64,000 nucleotides of DNA from Spirulinaceae cyanobacterium SM2_1_0 (GCA_012031265.1 JAAUTY010000006.1:53424-117423), one strand, 5' to 3'; counted from the first letter of the stretch, positions 1 to 8,872 are shown. The notes: a model not told the origin generated them from the letters alone. Made by a program: numbers and translations.

Positions 1-90
1 GGATGCGATCGCGCATTTCCGGATCGGGCAGCGGCATAAGCGTTCAAAGTGCGGGGCTACCTTTCAAGATTCCCATGTTTGCCGCCGGAG

Positions 91-570
91 TTAAACATTG
101 GGGTCAATCCCTTGGGCACGGAGGAGTGCGACCAAGCGTTCGGCGCGGGCTGCGGCAGCGGTGATGCGGGCTTCAGCCTGAGCGAGTTGCTCGTCACCGG
201 TCGGCAAGAGTCGGCCCTCGCTGTCCCACTAGTACCGCTACGCGGAATTTTGAGTTCTGAGTTTTGAGTTCTGAGTGCCTGCAATACGGGAATCTTGGGG
301 ATTTTGAATGGGCATCTCATTGCCGCCGTCCTGTACTAGTGCAACCAGGGCAGATCAAGATTGCGGTAGTGGCCTGACCAGATGCCCAGTTCCACGTCTA
401 TCGTGGCGATCGCGTAGTGGCCGCGTTCATTAGCCGCGATCCGCTCGTAGTTTGCGGCAACGAGCTGGTAGACCTCGACTCGCTTGCTCATAAATCCAGA
501 ATTGGCCGCTCCAAGGCGTGCGATCGCGCTCGGCCTGCCCATCCCCCGAGACAAACTCAATCAATCGTTG
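91..570 (-). pseudogene. Uma2 (DUF820) endonuclease-like pseudogene, split by a mobile repeat
   Basis: Three pieces of a Uma2/DUF820 protein lie in order on the minus strand. The first, just below 570, reads EFVSGDGQAERDRTPW and ends at FWIYEQA. A frame change and apparent loss of a short segment follow. The second piece reads RVEVYQLVAANYERI, then NERGHYAI and ends LPWL. The third, below 226, reads DSEGRLLPTGDEQLAQ and ends LRAQGIDPNV at a TAA at 91-93. In intact family members LPWL is followed directly by a WxD-containing turn and then this helical tail, so the repeat at 229-339 sits in what was continuous coding sequence. The N-terminal half is not recognisable upstream. Uma2 proteins have a PD-(D/E)XK nuclease-like fold and are abundant in cyanobacteria; their cellular role is largely unknown. 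With at least two lesions this copy is almost certainly dead. An intact relative is at 40245-41228. Confidence 0.75.
229..339 (+). repeat. 111-bp CTAG-bounded dispersed repeat, copy 1 (MITE-like)
   Basis: This copy starts CTAGTACCGCTACGCGGA and ends CCGCCGTCCTGTACTAG, so CTAGTAC is repeated inverted at the two ends. The interior has TGAGTT/TGAGTTC tandem motifs followed by a conserved TTTTGAATGGGCATCTCATT segment. Two other copies (48861-48971, inverted, and 58313-58423) have exactly the same length, and three more are divergent. It interrupts the Uma2 pseudogene. No transposase is encoded, so if mobile it would be a non-autonomous element; the CTAG may be the target duplication or part of the terminal repeat. 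Confidence 0.85.
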
Positions 571-852
571 CTGTCAGCAGCACACTCTGCGGGTGTTCTT
601 GAAAATTCTTCACGAAGCTGCCATCTTCGCAGGGAAGCTGGGTGTGGTCAGGGAGTGGCGGCGTTGCAAGATTAGGCAAGCCGGTAAATGTCATGTCCTT
701 ATCTGATCACCGGATGAACGTAAGTTTTTATGATAGTTAGCAAGTTGGGGGAGTGACTTTCCTGATGTGATTGGTGTCAATCACCATACCAAGAGGCTCG
801 GTCACTCATGGCTTTCCCACTCAGTGCCGATATTTTGGTTTTGAAGCAAACG

Positions 853-2001
853 ATGTCTGAGTCCCCGCCTACCGTGAGCCTTTGTCTGATCGCCAAGGAT
901 GAGCGAGTCGATTTGCCCCGCTGCCTCGCCAGCGTTCAGCCGCATGTAGACGAAATGGTGGTCATTGACACCGGTTCCGGTGATGATACCCCTGAACTTG
1001 CGGCGCAACTGGGAGCACGGGTCGAGTATTTTACCTGGTGTGATGATTTCGCGGCGGCTCGGAACTATGCGCTGGCACAGGTACGGACGGATTGGGTGCT
1101 CGTGCTAGATGCGGACGAAGAGTTAGTCGTTGCAGCCGTGAATTGGCGAGACGCACTCACACAGCCGTTGCTGGCCTACAGTCTGCCACTAACCGATGCT
1201 GGTAATCCCCATGATCTGACGCCGTTATGGGTACCGCGCTTGTTCCGTCAGCACCCTGATCTTCGCTATGTGGGCAATTACCACGAGCGGCTGTTCTATC
1301 GCGGTGGTGCGCTGCCAATGACTAGAACTGCGACTCTGAGTGACTTGGGTCTGATCCACTATGGCTATAGCCCTGAGCGCTTACAGGATAAGGAGTTACA
1401 CCGCAATATTCCGATGCTGGAGCGGCTGCGTCATCGTCAAGGGCTGAGTTTTCTCCTGCTGTACTCGCTGGCAGGGATGTACACCAACACTGGACAGCTT
1501 GATGAGGCGCAATCTTGCTATGCCGAAGCGGGCGATCGCCTTCTGCCGCACTTGCTGACTGGCGAGCCACCGACTGAATTTGGTTACGTGCCCTCACTAC
1601 TGTTCAATCTGGGCGTTCAGGCGCTGCAAGCACAAGATTTAGAAACGGCACAGTTGCTCGCTCAACGTGGTTTGGAGTGGTGCCCAACCTTTCCGCCCCT
1701 AATTTACTTCGCCGGGGCAACGGTAAGGGCTTTGGGATTTCGGCGTGGGGCGATCGCTTATTTTGAGTACTGTCTAGACCTGGGTAAGACCGGCCAGTTC
1801 TATCGTGATGAACCCTTTGAACGCCGCCTTATGACCATCTCCCCCGCTTACGACCTCGGCTGCTTGCACCTAGAACTTGGTCATGAGCAAGCAGCTTTAT
1901 CAGCCTTCCAATTGGCGCTCGAATTTGATCCCGACTGCACACCGGCTCAGATTGAAGTGGCTAGGCTCCGCACCGCCTCAGCCCAGAGAACTATGGAATA
2001 A
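853..2001 (+). CDS. Glycosyltransferase family 2 with C-terminal TPR repeats
   Basis: The 382-residue product has an N-terminal GT-A fold, starting VSLCLIAKDERVDLPRCL, with the nucleotide-sugar/metal DxD motif at residues 86-88 (LDADEE). From about residue 200 onward helical TPR-like repeats follow (LYSLAGMYTNTGQLDEA; LQALEFDPD-like units near the end). This architecture is common in cyanobacteria and Firmicutes, in enzymes that glycosylate lipids, proteins or surface polysaccharide, but the acceptor cannot be read from sequence. An earlier in-frame ATG at 808 would add 15 residues that do not match the family start, so the ATG at 853 is preferred. No signal peptide or membrane segment is seen, so it should be cytoplasmic. 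It is followed 66 bp later by gatC on the same strand, but nothing links the two functionally. Confidence 0.85.
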   Translation: MSESPPTVSLCLIAKDERVDLPRCLASVQPHVDEMVVIDTGSGDDTPELAAQLGARVEYFTWCDDFAAARNYALAQVRTDWVLVLDADEELVVAAVNWRDALTQPLLAYSLPLTDAGNPHDLTPLWVPRLFRQHPDLRYVGNYHERLFYRGGALPMTRTATLSDLGLIHYGYSPERLQDKELHRNIPMLERLRHRQGLSFLLLYSLAGMYTNTGQLDEAQSCYAEAGDRLLPHLLTGEPPTEFGYVPSLLFNLGVQALQAQDLETAQLLAQRGLEWCPTFPPLIYFAGATVRALGFRRGAIAYFEYCLDLGKTGQFYRDEPFERRLMTISPAYDLGCLHLELGHEQAALSAFQLALEFDPDCTPAQIEVARLRTASAQRTME

Positions 2002-2067
2002 TGGGGAGCGCATCGACGAGCTATCTTGCTAACAGCCGTATAACGCTTTGCCCTTTCCCAACCCGTC

Positions 2068-2367
2068 ATGACCAGCATTGATCGCGAACAAGTCAAAAAA
2101 GTCGCTCACCTCGCGCGTCTCGAGCTGACGCCCGAGGAAGAGGTGGCATTTACCAGTCAGCTCAGTCGCATCCTTGACTATGCCGAGCAACTGAGCGAGC
2201 TAGACACCGAGGGCGTGCCGCCGACGACGCGGGCGATCGAGACCAGCAATATCACGCGCCCGGATACCCTGGAACCGTTTCCGAATCGTGAGGCGCTCCT
2301 GTCCGAGGCACCTGAGCGTGACGACGAGTTTTTCCGCGTCCCGCAGATCCTGGATTCTGAGGATTGA
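2068..2367 (+). CDS. gatC: Aspartyl/glutamyl-tRNA(Asn/Gln) amidotransferase subunit C
   Basis: GatC is the small subunit of the GatCAB amidotransferase, which converts Glu-tRNA(Gln) to Gln-tRNA(Gln); it stabilises GatA and wraps around the GatA/GatB interface. The 99-residue product has the family signature from the start ([17 protein letters not shown]), the [16 protein letters not shown] segment and the C-terminal acidic region that contacts GatB. Length is normal. The gene ends 13 bp before the convergent stop of mtnP, with no clear terminator between them. GatA and GatB are not in the window; GatCAB genes are typically scattered in cyanobacteria. Confidence 0.95.
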   Translation: MTSIDREQVKKVAHLARLELTPEEEVAFTSQLSRILDYAEQLSELDTEGVPPTTRAIETSNITRPDTLEPFPNREALLSEAPERDDEFFRVPQILDSED

Positions 2368-2380
2368 GGGCGATGGCAAG

Positions 2381-3253
2381 CTAGAGATAGTTTTGCAGGA
2401 GCAGTGCCAGTTTCTCCCTCGTTGTCTCTGGGGCACGGTCAAGCGGCGTCAGGATGGCGTATTTCAGGGCCGAGTGAGCTTCGGAGTTGGGTGGGTTGGC
2501 GGCGAGCGATCGCACTGCCGCGCGGATCACCTGCCGGGCATTGGTGGCATTGCGCTGCAAGTTGCCAATGATCATCTCGACGGTGACGCTATCGTGGTCG
2601 GGATGCCAGCAGTCGTAGTCGGTCACGAGGGCGAGGGTGGCGTAGGCGATCTCGGCCTCGCGAGCTAGCTTTGCCTCGGTCAGGTTGGTCATGCCGATCA
2701 CCGCTGCGCCCCAACTGCGGTACAGATGCGACTCCGCCTTGGTGGAAAAAGCAGGGCCCTCCATGCAAAGGTACGTGCCGCCCCGGTGCAGGTTGACATC
2801 GGGCAGTTCCAGACTGGCAACCGCATCCGCCACGACTTGGGCCAACTGCGAGCAGATCGGGTCACCAAAGGCGATGTGAGCCACGATGCCTTCGCCGAAA
2901 AAGGTGGCGGTGCGGTCTTTGGTGCGGTCAATGAACTGGTCAGGAACCACCATATCGAGGGGCTTGATCTCGGCTTGCAGTGAGCCGACTGCCGAAGCAG
3001 AAATCAGGTATTCGACGCCCAGTTGCTTCATGGCGTGAATATTGGCGCGAAACGGGAGTTCTGAGGGCAGCAGATGGTGGTTGCGGCCGTGGCGGGCGAG
3101 GAAAGCGACGGGGATGCAATCCAGTTGACCGACGATGATCGCGTCGGACGGCGCACCAAAGGGGGTGGTGAGTTGGATTTCTTCCAGGTCAGTCAGCGCC
3201 TCCATTTTGTAGAGACCACTGCCACCAATGATGCCAATCTGAGCTTCAATCAC
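2381..3253 (-). CDS. mtnP: S-methyl-5'-thioadenosine phosphorylase
   Basis: The enzyme cleaves methylthioadenosine, a by-product of polyamine and related SAM-consuming reactions, with phosphate to adenine and methylthioribose-1-phosphate, starting the methionine salvage pathway. The 290-residue product begins [15 protein letters not shown], has the phosphate/ribose-binding segments [19 protein letters not shown] and [12 protein letters not shown], and the base-pocket region [16 protein letters not shown], followed by VTDYDCWH. Together these place it in the MTAP subgroup of the PNP/MTAP family. The DYD stretch suggests adenine preference. It is the last gene of the minus-strand block mreB-mreC-mreD-mtnP, 24 bp downstream of mreD, so co-transcription is plausible although metabolically unrelated. 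Confidence 0.93.
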   Translation of the reverse strand: MIEAQIGIIGGSGLYKMEALTDLEEIQLTTPFGAPSDAIIVGQLDCIPVAFLARHGRNHHLLPSELPFRANIHAMKQLGVEYLISASAVGSLQAEIKPLDMVVPDQFIDRTKDRTATFFGEGIVAHIAFGDPICSQLAQVVADAVASLELPDVNLHRGGTYLCMEGPAFSTKAESHLYRSWGAAVIGMTNLTEAKLAREAEIAYATLALVTDYDCWHPDHDSVTVEMIIGNLQRNATNARQVIRAAVRSLAANPPNSEAHSALKYAILTPLDRAPETTREKLALLLQNYL

Positions 3254-3277
3254 GATTTTCGCCTCGTATCGTATGTT

Positions 3278-3889
3278 TTAGTTCGCCTGATCGAGATCGC
3301 TCAAAAACTCCCACCAGCGGTTCAGGGGATAGTAGACGACGGGAGCCCAGAGGCTGCTGAGGATCGCCGACGACAGGGCAATGCGTTGGTGATCAGCCCA
3401 GACCGCAGATACTTCGCGCGCACTTTGCAGGGAATATTGCAAGGCAGTAACCGTTTCGGCGACCACCGCCATGCCAAAGACGATCAGGGCGATTGAGATA
3501 AAGTCTTCTTGAATGTAGCGCTGCTTTTGGATGCGGGCGGTGAGGATACCGACGATGGTGAGGCTAACGATGTGGGAGGGGTAGTTGAAGACGACTTCTT
3601 GTGCGAAGGGATCACTCGCAGCGCCGAGGGGCAGGATGAGGGTATGGATTGAGGAGAGGCCGTCTTGGATGAGACCGAGGACGATACCGGCGATCGCCCC
3701 TTGCCAGGCGGTTCGTTTGACGCTCCAAACCACGACCCAAATCAACAGCCAATTGGGCCGAATCCCTAGCAACTCAGCACCAGGAAGTCGGGCGGGCAGG
3801 ATGAGCAGACACAAGAGGACAGAGGCAACAACGACTAGCCAATCACAGAGCCGCCGCAAGCGCGGCGAGAATTCAAATAGCCTTAACAT
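3278..3889 (-). CDS. mreD: Rod shape-determining membrane protein MreD
   Basis: The 203-residue protein has about five hydrophobic helices, for example LVVVASVLLCLLILPARL and WLLIWVVVWSVKRTAWQGA, and an AWQGAIAGIVLGLIQDGLSS segment typical of MreD. In rod-shaped bacteria MreD sits in the plasma membrane and links MreC, MreB and RodA/PBP2 so that peptidoglycan insertion follows MreB filaments. The order mreB-mreC-mreD on one strand with short gaps (21 bp from mreC) supports the assignment more strongly than sequence alone, since MreD is poorly conserved. Confidence 0.85.
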   Translation of the reverse strand: MLRLFEFSPRLRRLCDWLVVVASVLLCLLILPARLPGAELLGIRPNWLLIWVVVWSVKRTAWQGAIAGIVLGLIQDGLSSIHTLILPLGAASDPFAQEVVFNYPSHIVSLTIVGILTARIQKQRYIQEDFISIALIVFGMAVVAETVTALQYSLQSAREVSAVWADHQRIALSSAILSSLWAPVVYYPLNRWWEFLSDLDQAN

Positions 3890-3910
3890 GGCTCAAACCC
3901 TATCGGGCAC

Positions 3911-4657
3911 TCAGTACTTGCTCTCGAACGGATGCACGACGACCCACTCTAGGAAATCGATGGGAGCCGTGAGCCGCACGGCAATCTCCGGTGCGGGACT
4001 CTTCTCCAAATTAACCGTCTCCACCTTGCCAACTGGGATGCCGGGTGGGAACAGATTACTGACCGGCGAAGTGACTACTTGATCCCCTTCCTTGACATCA
4101 GGGACTTTTTCGTAAAACTCCATCACCGCTAGCTCCGAGCCATCACCACGCATGAAGCCCATGAAGCGGCTACGGGCGATCGCCGCACCCACTCGGCTAG
4201 CCGAATCGCTCACCAGAAGCACGCGGCTAGTGTGGGGCGTCACTTTGATCACGCGACCGACCAAGCCACCGGGACTGGTCACGACATCGCCTTCCTTAAT
4301 GCCATGATCGCTTCCGCGTCCCAGAATTGCTTGCTTCCACCAGTGATCGACGCTGCGGCCGATGACCGGTGCCGTTATCGACGGCAACTGCTGCGCCTCA
4401 GCATATTCCAGTAACTGCTTGAGCTGCGCGTTCTGCTGTTGCAACTCGACCAACTGAGTTTCCAGCTCGGTGACGCGCGCCGTTTGTAGGCGTTCCTCCA
4501 GCGGCGGGTCAGTCTGAAATGGTTGCACAAGTTGGGAGTACATTTCCGCAATCAGTGCGCCTTGGGTCTGACGAATGAACAGGGCAATCCCCAGAACAAT
4601 CATCGCCAGAACCAACTGATAGCCGTACCGCTCCCACCAGCGACGCACTGAAAACAT
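3911..4657 (-). CDS. mreC: Rod shape-determining protein MreC
   Basis: The 248-residue product has an N-terminal membrane anchor (LVLAMIVLGIALFI, about residues 13-27), then a coiled coil near residues 55-90 (ELETQLVELQQQNAQLKQLL), then two beta-barrel lobes with the family motifs GRSVDHWWKQ, GDVVTSPGGLVGRV and LVSDSASRVGAAI. MreC dimerises through the coiled coil and positions the periplasmic elongation machinery. Full length for the family. The gene is 77 bp downstream of mreB and 21 bp upstream of mreD. Confidence 0.93.
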   Translation of the reverse strand: MFSVRRWWERYGYQLVLAMIVLGIALFIRQTQGALIAEMYSQLVQPFQTDPPLEERLQTARVTELETQLVELQQQNAQLKQLLEYAEAQQLPSITAPVIGRSVDHWWKQAILGRGSDHGIKEGDVVTSPGGLVGRVIKVTPHTSRVLLVSDSASRVGAAIARSRFMGFMRGDGSELAVMEFYEKVPDVKEGDQVVTSPVSNLFPPGIPVGKVETVNLEKSPAPEIAVRLTAPIDFLEWVVVHPFESKY

Positions 4658-4734
4658 AATCCTTGCCTACCTGCTGTCGATTTTGAATCCTTGGCTGGAG
4701 CGATCGCACGGCGCGCGCCGCCCACAGCGGTTAT

Positions 4735-5778
4735 CTACAGGGTACGCGAACGACCACTAAAGACACGTTCGAGCTGTTTGAAGTTCTCCAGGACACGGCC
4801 AGTGCCCAAGACGACGCAGCTCAGGGGATCGGCGGCAATATGGGTCACGATGCCAGTCTCATGGCTGATCAGCGTATCAATGCCATTCAGCAATGCGCCA
4901 CCGCCCGCCAGCATGATGCCGCGATCAATGATGTCCGCTGCCAATTCCGGTGGCGTGCGCTCGAGGGTACGCTTCACCGCATCAACAATCACCGAGAGCG
5001 GTTCAGACATACTCTCGCGGACTTCGGCGCTCTTGATCGTCACCGTCCGGGGCAGACCCGAAAGCAGGTGCAGACCGCGCACATCCATGGTGATCTCGTC
5101 ATCGTCTGGGGTCGGATAGGCCGAGCCAACGGTGACTTTGATTTCCTCGGCGGTGCGTTCACCCACGACCAAGTTGTGGACTTTCTTCATGTACTGGGTG
5201 ATCGACTCGCTGAGCTCGTCGCCCGCGACGCGCACCGATTCGCTGAGCACGGTGCCCTGCAAACTCAGCACTGCCACTTCCGTCGTGCCGCCGCCGATGT
5301 CAATGATCATGTTGCCGGTCGGTTCCGCGACGGGCAACCCCGCCCCAATCGCTGCTGCTACTGGTTCGTCGATCAGATATACATCGCGTGCGCCTGCTTG
5401 CGAAGCCGCTTCCATCACGGCTCGACGCTCGACCCCAGTGACCCCGCTGGGAATACCGATGACGATGCGCGGGGACACGAGCGCGCGTCCTTCGTGAACT
5501 TGGCGAATGAAATGCTTGAGCATCAGCTCGGCGGTGTCGAAGTCGGCAATGACGCCATCGCGCAGGGGGCGCAAGGCAACGACATTGCCGGGAGTACGAC
5601 CCAACATTTTCTTGGCATCTTCGCCGACCGCGAGCGGCACTTTCAGATCTTGGTCAATGGCCACGACCGATGGTTCCTGGAGCACAATGCCTTTGCCTGA
5701 TACGTACACCAGTGTGTTCGCCGTACCGAGGTCAATACCCATGTCTCGCGACAGGGAGAAGCGACTAAAAAAACCCAC
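4735..5778 (-). CDS. mreB: Actin-like rod shape protein MreB
   Basis: MreB is a bacterial actin that polymerises on the inner membrane face and directs lateral wall synthesis. The 347-residue product carries the actin-fold nucleotide motifs: phosphate-1 DMGIDLGTANTLVYV, phosphate-2 IDIGGGTTEVAVLS, and the adenosine motif GIMLAGGGALLNGID. Also typical are KMLGRTPGNVVALRPL and YLIDEPVAAAIGAGLPV. The N-terminus MGFFSRFSLSRD could provide an amphipathic membrane-binding segment. It heads the mreBCD block; its promoter must lie in the AT-rich 5779-6066 gap shared with divergent ssb. Confidence 0.97.
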   Translation of the reverse strand: MGFFSRFSLSRDMGIDLGTANTLVYVSGKGIVLQEPSVVAIDQDLKVPLAVGEDAKKMLGRTPGNVVALRPLRDGVIADFDTAELMLKHFIRQVHEGRALVSPRIVIGIPSGVTGVERRAVMEAASQAGARDVYLIDEPVAAAIGAGLPVAEPTGNMIIDIGGGTTEVAVLSLQGTVLSESVRVAGDELSESITQYMKKVHNLVVGERTAEEIKVTVGSAYPTPDDDEITMDVRGLHLLSGLPRTVTIKSAEVRESMSEPLSVIVDAVKRTLERTPPELAADIIDRGIMLAGGGALLNGIDTLISHETGIVTHIAADPLSCVVLGTGRVLENFKQLERVFSGRSRTL

Positions 5779-6066
5779 GCGTTTCTACGCCCCTAACGTC
5801 TAACAGTTGCGTAATTGCTAATGCTGATTGGACATCTTACGATGTAATCGAAGTGGATCTTATTACGTTTTTCCACTTGCGTCTAGATAAATGCGACAAT
5901 TTATATCACGCTCGTCTAGACAAACCGTCCACCAACTCACCTGCTTCTTTCGGGGGATGGGATGGGCATTCCGGATCGAGTGAGTGAGAAATTTTGGCGA
6001 ACCGGATGGCGATCGCCATCTGCCCCCGCTTTGAGCCATGCCGCTGCGCCAGCAGAGACTGTAATT
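5779..6066. promoter_or_regulatory. Divergent mreB/ssb intergenic region with direct and inverted repeats
   Basis: This AT-rich 288-bp gap holds the promoters for mreBCD (minus) and ssb (plus). Two near-identical 12-mers, CGTCTAGATAAA at 5880-5891 and CGTCTAGACAAA at 5913-5924, are 33 bp apart, about three helical turns. Just upstream, AAGTGGA and TCCACTT form a 7-bp inverted pair around a 14-nt T-rich spacer near 5851-5878. The layout suits a transcription factor site, but no known motif is recognised. Confidence 0.4.
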
Positions 6067-6432
6067 ATGGATCTAAACCTTGTTAACTTGGTCGGTCGCG
6101 CCGGGGCTGACCCAGAATTGCGTTACTTCGACTCCGGCAAGGTCAAATGTACCTTTTCGCTCGCCGTCAATCGCCGCAGCCGCAAGGCGGATCAGCCCGA
6201 CTGGTTCCGCCTCGAGCTTTGGGATCGCACCGCTGAGATCGCGGGCGATTATGTCAAGAAGGGTAGCCTAGTCGGGATCCAGGGCACACTGAAGATTGAC
6301 ACTTGGACGGATCGCGACGGGCGCGATCGCTCCTCACCGGTCATTCGTGTCAGTCAGCTCGATCTCCTGGGATCACGACGTGACAATGACCCCAGTAGTG
6401 TCGGCGGCTATGCAGAGGATGACGAGTTCTAG
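6067..6432 (+). CDS. ssb: Single-stranded DNA-binding protein (OB fold)
   Basis: The product is a compact 121-residue SSB: MDLNLVNLVGRAGADPELRY starts the OB fold, and FDSGKVKCTFSLAVNRRSR, DWFRLELWDR, AGDYVKKGSLVGIQGTL and ISQLDLLG-like strands follow in the usual order. The C-terminal tail is short and ends EDDEF, an acidic tip like the partner-binding tail of other SSBs. The reading frame extends 35 codons upstream, but the added sequence has no family similarity, so the ATG at 6067 is chosen. It is divergent from mreB and converges on the SIMPL gene, whose stop is 21 bp away. Confidence 0.9.
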   Translation: MDLNLVNLVGRAGADPELRYFDSGKVKCTFSLAVNRRSRKADQPDWFRLELWDRTAEIAGDYVKKGSLVGIQGTLKIDTWTDRDGRDRSSPVIRVSQLDLLGSRRDNDPSSVGGYAEDDEF

Positions 6433-6453
6433 CGATCGCCCCGCACTCTGGGT

Positions 6454-7170
6454 TTAGTAACCAATCTCCAGCGTGACAGAAGCTTGCACCAATTGCTGAC
6501 CGCCGATCACCGGCGTATCGGCTGGCGCACTTTCCAACATCGCGTTTTGCATTCGCGGCAGGGGGGCGGTTTGATTGTCATTAATATGAATGCGGACGAT
6601 CTCTTGGGCACTGAGACCGAGGCTGTCGAGTACCACATCAGCTTGCTGACGAGCGTCGGCAGTGGCTTCACGCAAGGCGGCTTGTTCAGCCGTGGTGATC
6701 GCGGCTTCATCGGCCAGGAAATTGATGCCATCGATCTGGGTTGCCCCGGCTCGAATCGTCGCGTCGATGACCTCACCAGCGGCAGGGGTCGGAACCTGGA
6801 AAGCGACGCTATTCGTGCCGACGTAGCCCACCAAGCGGCGCTGGCGATTTTCAAACGTGTAGTCGGGCTGCAAGCGGATGCCCGTGGTTTGCAAGCGCTC
6901 AACGGCGCGCGATCGCAACAAGTCCACCACTGCGGTTGTGCGCTCAGCCACCGCTGCCTGCACCTCAGCCGCGGTCGCGCCGCGTACCTCGACGCCAAGC
7001 TGGATGCGCGTGATCGTCGTCTCAACCGCGACTTCGCCGACGCCGGTAACCGTCAGGGTACGCTCTAGTGCCTCTTGGGCACGGGCGCTCAGCGGTAACA
7101 GTCCGCTGAACAAAGCCAGTCCACAGGCTAGAGCGGTTGTCCGGGGGTGTATCAGGGAATGGATCATCAC
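6454..7170 (-). CDS. Secreted SIMPL (DUF541) domain protein
   Basis: The 238-residue product begins with a signal peptide: a positively charged start, the hydrophobic stretch LACGLALFSGLLPL, and a probable cleavage near SARAQEA. The rest is one DUF541/SIMPL domain, starting RTLTVTGVGEVAVETT, with LRSRAVERLQTTGIRLQPDY in the middle and IGGQQLVQASVTLEIGY at the end. The domain occurs in periplasmic and outer-membrane-associated proteins such as BP26 and YggE, whose biochemical role is unsettled. It stands alone, converging on ssb. Confidence 0.82.
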   Translation of the reverse strand: MMIHSLIHPRTTALACGLALFSGLLPLSARAQEALERTLTVTGVGEVAVETTITRIQLGVEVRGATAAEVQAAVAERTTAVVDLLRSRAVERLQTTGIRLQPDYTFENRQRRLVGYVGTNSVAFQVPTPAAGEVIDATIRAGATQIDGINFLADEAAITTAEQAALREATADARQQADVVLDSLGLSAQEIVRIHINDNQTAPLPRMQNAMLESAPADTPVIGGQQLVQASVTLEIGY

Positions 7171-7555
7171 TGTCGTTAAAACTCCTCCATGTTTGTTCTA
7201 GTCCGATGCTAGACGAGGGGCGTCCACACCAGCCTGGCGGTTACAAAAATGGTAGCCAGGAGGCTGCTGGCGATCGGGTTCATCCCACTTTGACGGTGCG
7301 GCAGCCCACTCTGTGAGCAGCCGCTGCTCGCAAGCGTCCATGACCAAAGATGCCGTTATGCGGAGTTTTGAGTTTTGAGTTTTGAGTTCTGAGTCTCGGC
7401 AATACGGGAATCCTGTGGATTTTGAATGGGCATCTCATTGCCGCCGTCTTGTCTCGGCGCTCCGATCGATTGCACCGGGGAGTCGCTAAGCTGGCTGTAT
7501 AGAGTCAGCGAACAGCCTGAGTGTGAGGCCTTTGTCTGTGATTTTTCCCCAGTTT
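7171..7555. other. Intergenic region, 385 bp
   Basis: It lies between the divergent SIMPL and pentapeptide genes and holds the promoters of both. Half of it is a degenerate copy of the CTAG repeat at 7347-7457. No tRNA, small gene or clear terminator was seen. Confidence 0.5.
7347..7457 (+). repeat. CTAG-bounded dispersed repeat, copy 2 (degenerate ends)
   Basis: The interior matches copy 1 closely: TGAGTTTTGAGTTTTGAGTT-type tandem motifs, CAATACGGGAATCCTG, then TTTTGAATGGGCATCTCATT and GCCGCCGTCTTGT. Both termini have drifted: TGCCGTTATGCGGAG stands for TACCGCTACGCGGAG, and GTCTCGG for GTACTAG. The end coordinates are therefore approximate. Confidence 0.75.
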
Positions 7556-8872
7556 ATGGCGTTGGCGGCTCGACGGGCGGGTTGGGTTGTGGGTGGGCTG
7601 GCGATCGCCCTCACCCTCAATCCAACCGCCCAGGCTGCCGATGCCGAAGATCTTGCCCGCCTACTCGCTACCAACGAGTGCCGCAACTGCGACCTGCGCG
7701 ACGCGGCCTTGGAGCGTGCCCAGTTGCAGAACGCCGATCTCTACCAAGCCGATCTCCGGGGCGCGCGCTTGCAGGGGGCAAATCTAGCCGGGGCAAATCT
7801 CGAACGCGCCGAGTTGCAGGGCGCGCAACTCACTGTGGCCAATCTCCGCGACGCCAACCTGTATCAAGCCCGCCTCGACCCGCGCCGCCTCGACCCGCCA
7901 GACGGCAGCGACATCGCAGGCGATCTGTTGGTGATTACGAATCTGGACAGTGCCGACCTCCGAGGGGCCGACCTGCGGGCGGCAACGCTCGACGCGGCGA
8001 CCTTGAGCCAGGCTGATCTGCGCGGCGCGAACTTGGCCTTTGCCAGCTTGCTCAGCACCAATCTGGTTCGGGCGAATCTCGCGGACAGCATTCTGGCCGG
8101 CGCGCGCCTCTCGAGTGCGAATTTGACCAGTGCCAGCCTCAGCCGCGCCGATGCGCGGGGGACGCAACTCGATAGCAGCACGCTCAGCGGTGCCCAGCTT
8201 GATGCCGCCGATCTCAACACGGCGAATCTCCGGGGTGCGAATTTGAGCGCAGCGGCGGCGATCGCCACTAATTTCAGTGGGGCCGATCTGACGGGCGCGA
8301 ATTTGTCCCGTGCTGACCTGACGGCAGCGGAGTTGCAGCGAGCGAATCTGAACAGTGTCAGTGCCCATGACCTCAACCTCTTCCAGGCGGGGGGGCATTT
8401 TTCGACTTGGCGGGGAGCTGATCTACGGGAGGCGAATCTGTCTCGGGCAAAACTGGCGATCGCCGACCTCACGGCTGCCAACCTCAGCGGCGCGCAACTC
8501 GCCGATGCCTATCTCTACAGTGCTCAGTTGGGTCAGAGCAATCTCAGCGGCACTGATCTAACGCGGGCCGTGCTGCGAACGGCTAACCTGACCGATGCCA
8601 GTCTGATCGGCGCGACGCTAGCACAAGCGGATCTGACCCGTGCCCAGCTTGTCCGCGCTGACCTGACCTACAGCAACCTCACGGAAACGGACTTCAGCGG
8701 CAGCAACCTGGCTGATGCTGATCTTCGCTACGCCAATCTACAAACCGTGGTGTTCGAGGCGGCCTACATCGCGGGCATTGACCTGACTGAGGCGAATATT
8801 CAGGACACGGATTTTAAGGGGGTGATTCGGCCGGAGCGATCGCCCAATTTTCCCAGCGTGATCAACGAATGA
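7556..8872 (+). CDS. Secreted pentapeptide-repeat protein
   Basis: About 438 residues. Starting at the ATG at 7556 gives a clear signal peptide: MALAARRAGW, hydrophobic VVGGLAIALTLN, and a predicted cut after AQA. A more distal GTG at 7523 is possible but would bury it. After an N-terminal CxNC motif (NECRNCDLRDA) nearly all of the protein is A(D/N)Lxx pentapeptides, which fold as a right-handed quadrilateral beta-helix. An irregular stretch around RLDPPDGSDIAGD and another around LFQAGGHFSTWRG break the coil pattern. Such proteins are very numerous in cyanobacteria; periplasmic or lumenal location is likely here, but the function is not known. Confidence 0.85.
   Translation: MALAARRAGWVVGGLAIALTLNPTAQAADAEDLARLLATNECRNCDLRDAALERAQLQNADLYQADLRGARLQGANLAGANLERAELQGAQLTVANLRDANLYQARLDPRRLDPPDGSDIAGDLLVITNLDSADLRGADLRAATLDAATLSQADLRGANLAFASLLSTNLVRANLADSILAGARLSSANLTSASLSRADARGTQLDSSTLSGAQLDAADLNTANLRGANLSAAAAIATNFSGADLTGANLSRADLTAAELQRANLNSVSAHDLNLFQAGGHFSTWRGADLREANLSRAKLAIADLTAANLSGAQLADAYLYSAQLGQSNLSGTDLTRAVLRTANLTDASLIGATLAQADLTRAQLVRADLTYSNLTETDFSGSNLADADLRYANLQTVVFEAAYIAGIDLTEANIQDTDFKGVIRPERSPNFPSVINE

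Noticed and set aside
1..37. Possible gene start on the minus strand (MPLPDPEMRDRI) running off the left edge
   Set aside because: Only 12 codons are visible and there is no clear ribosome binding site, so it cannot be supported.
4840..5700. 286-codon plus-strand frame opposite mreB
   Set aside because: Antisense shadow of a strongly conserved gene in GC-rich DNA.
7784..8481. Long minus-strand frames opposite the pentapeptide gene
   Set aside because: Repetitive shadows of the pentapeptide coding repeats.
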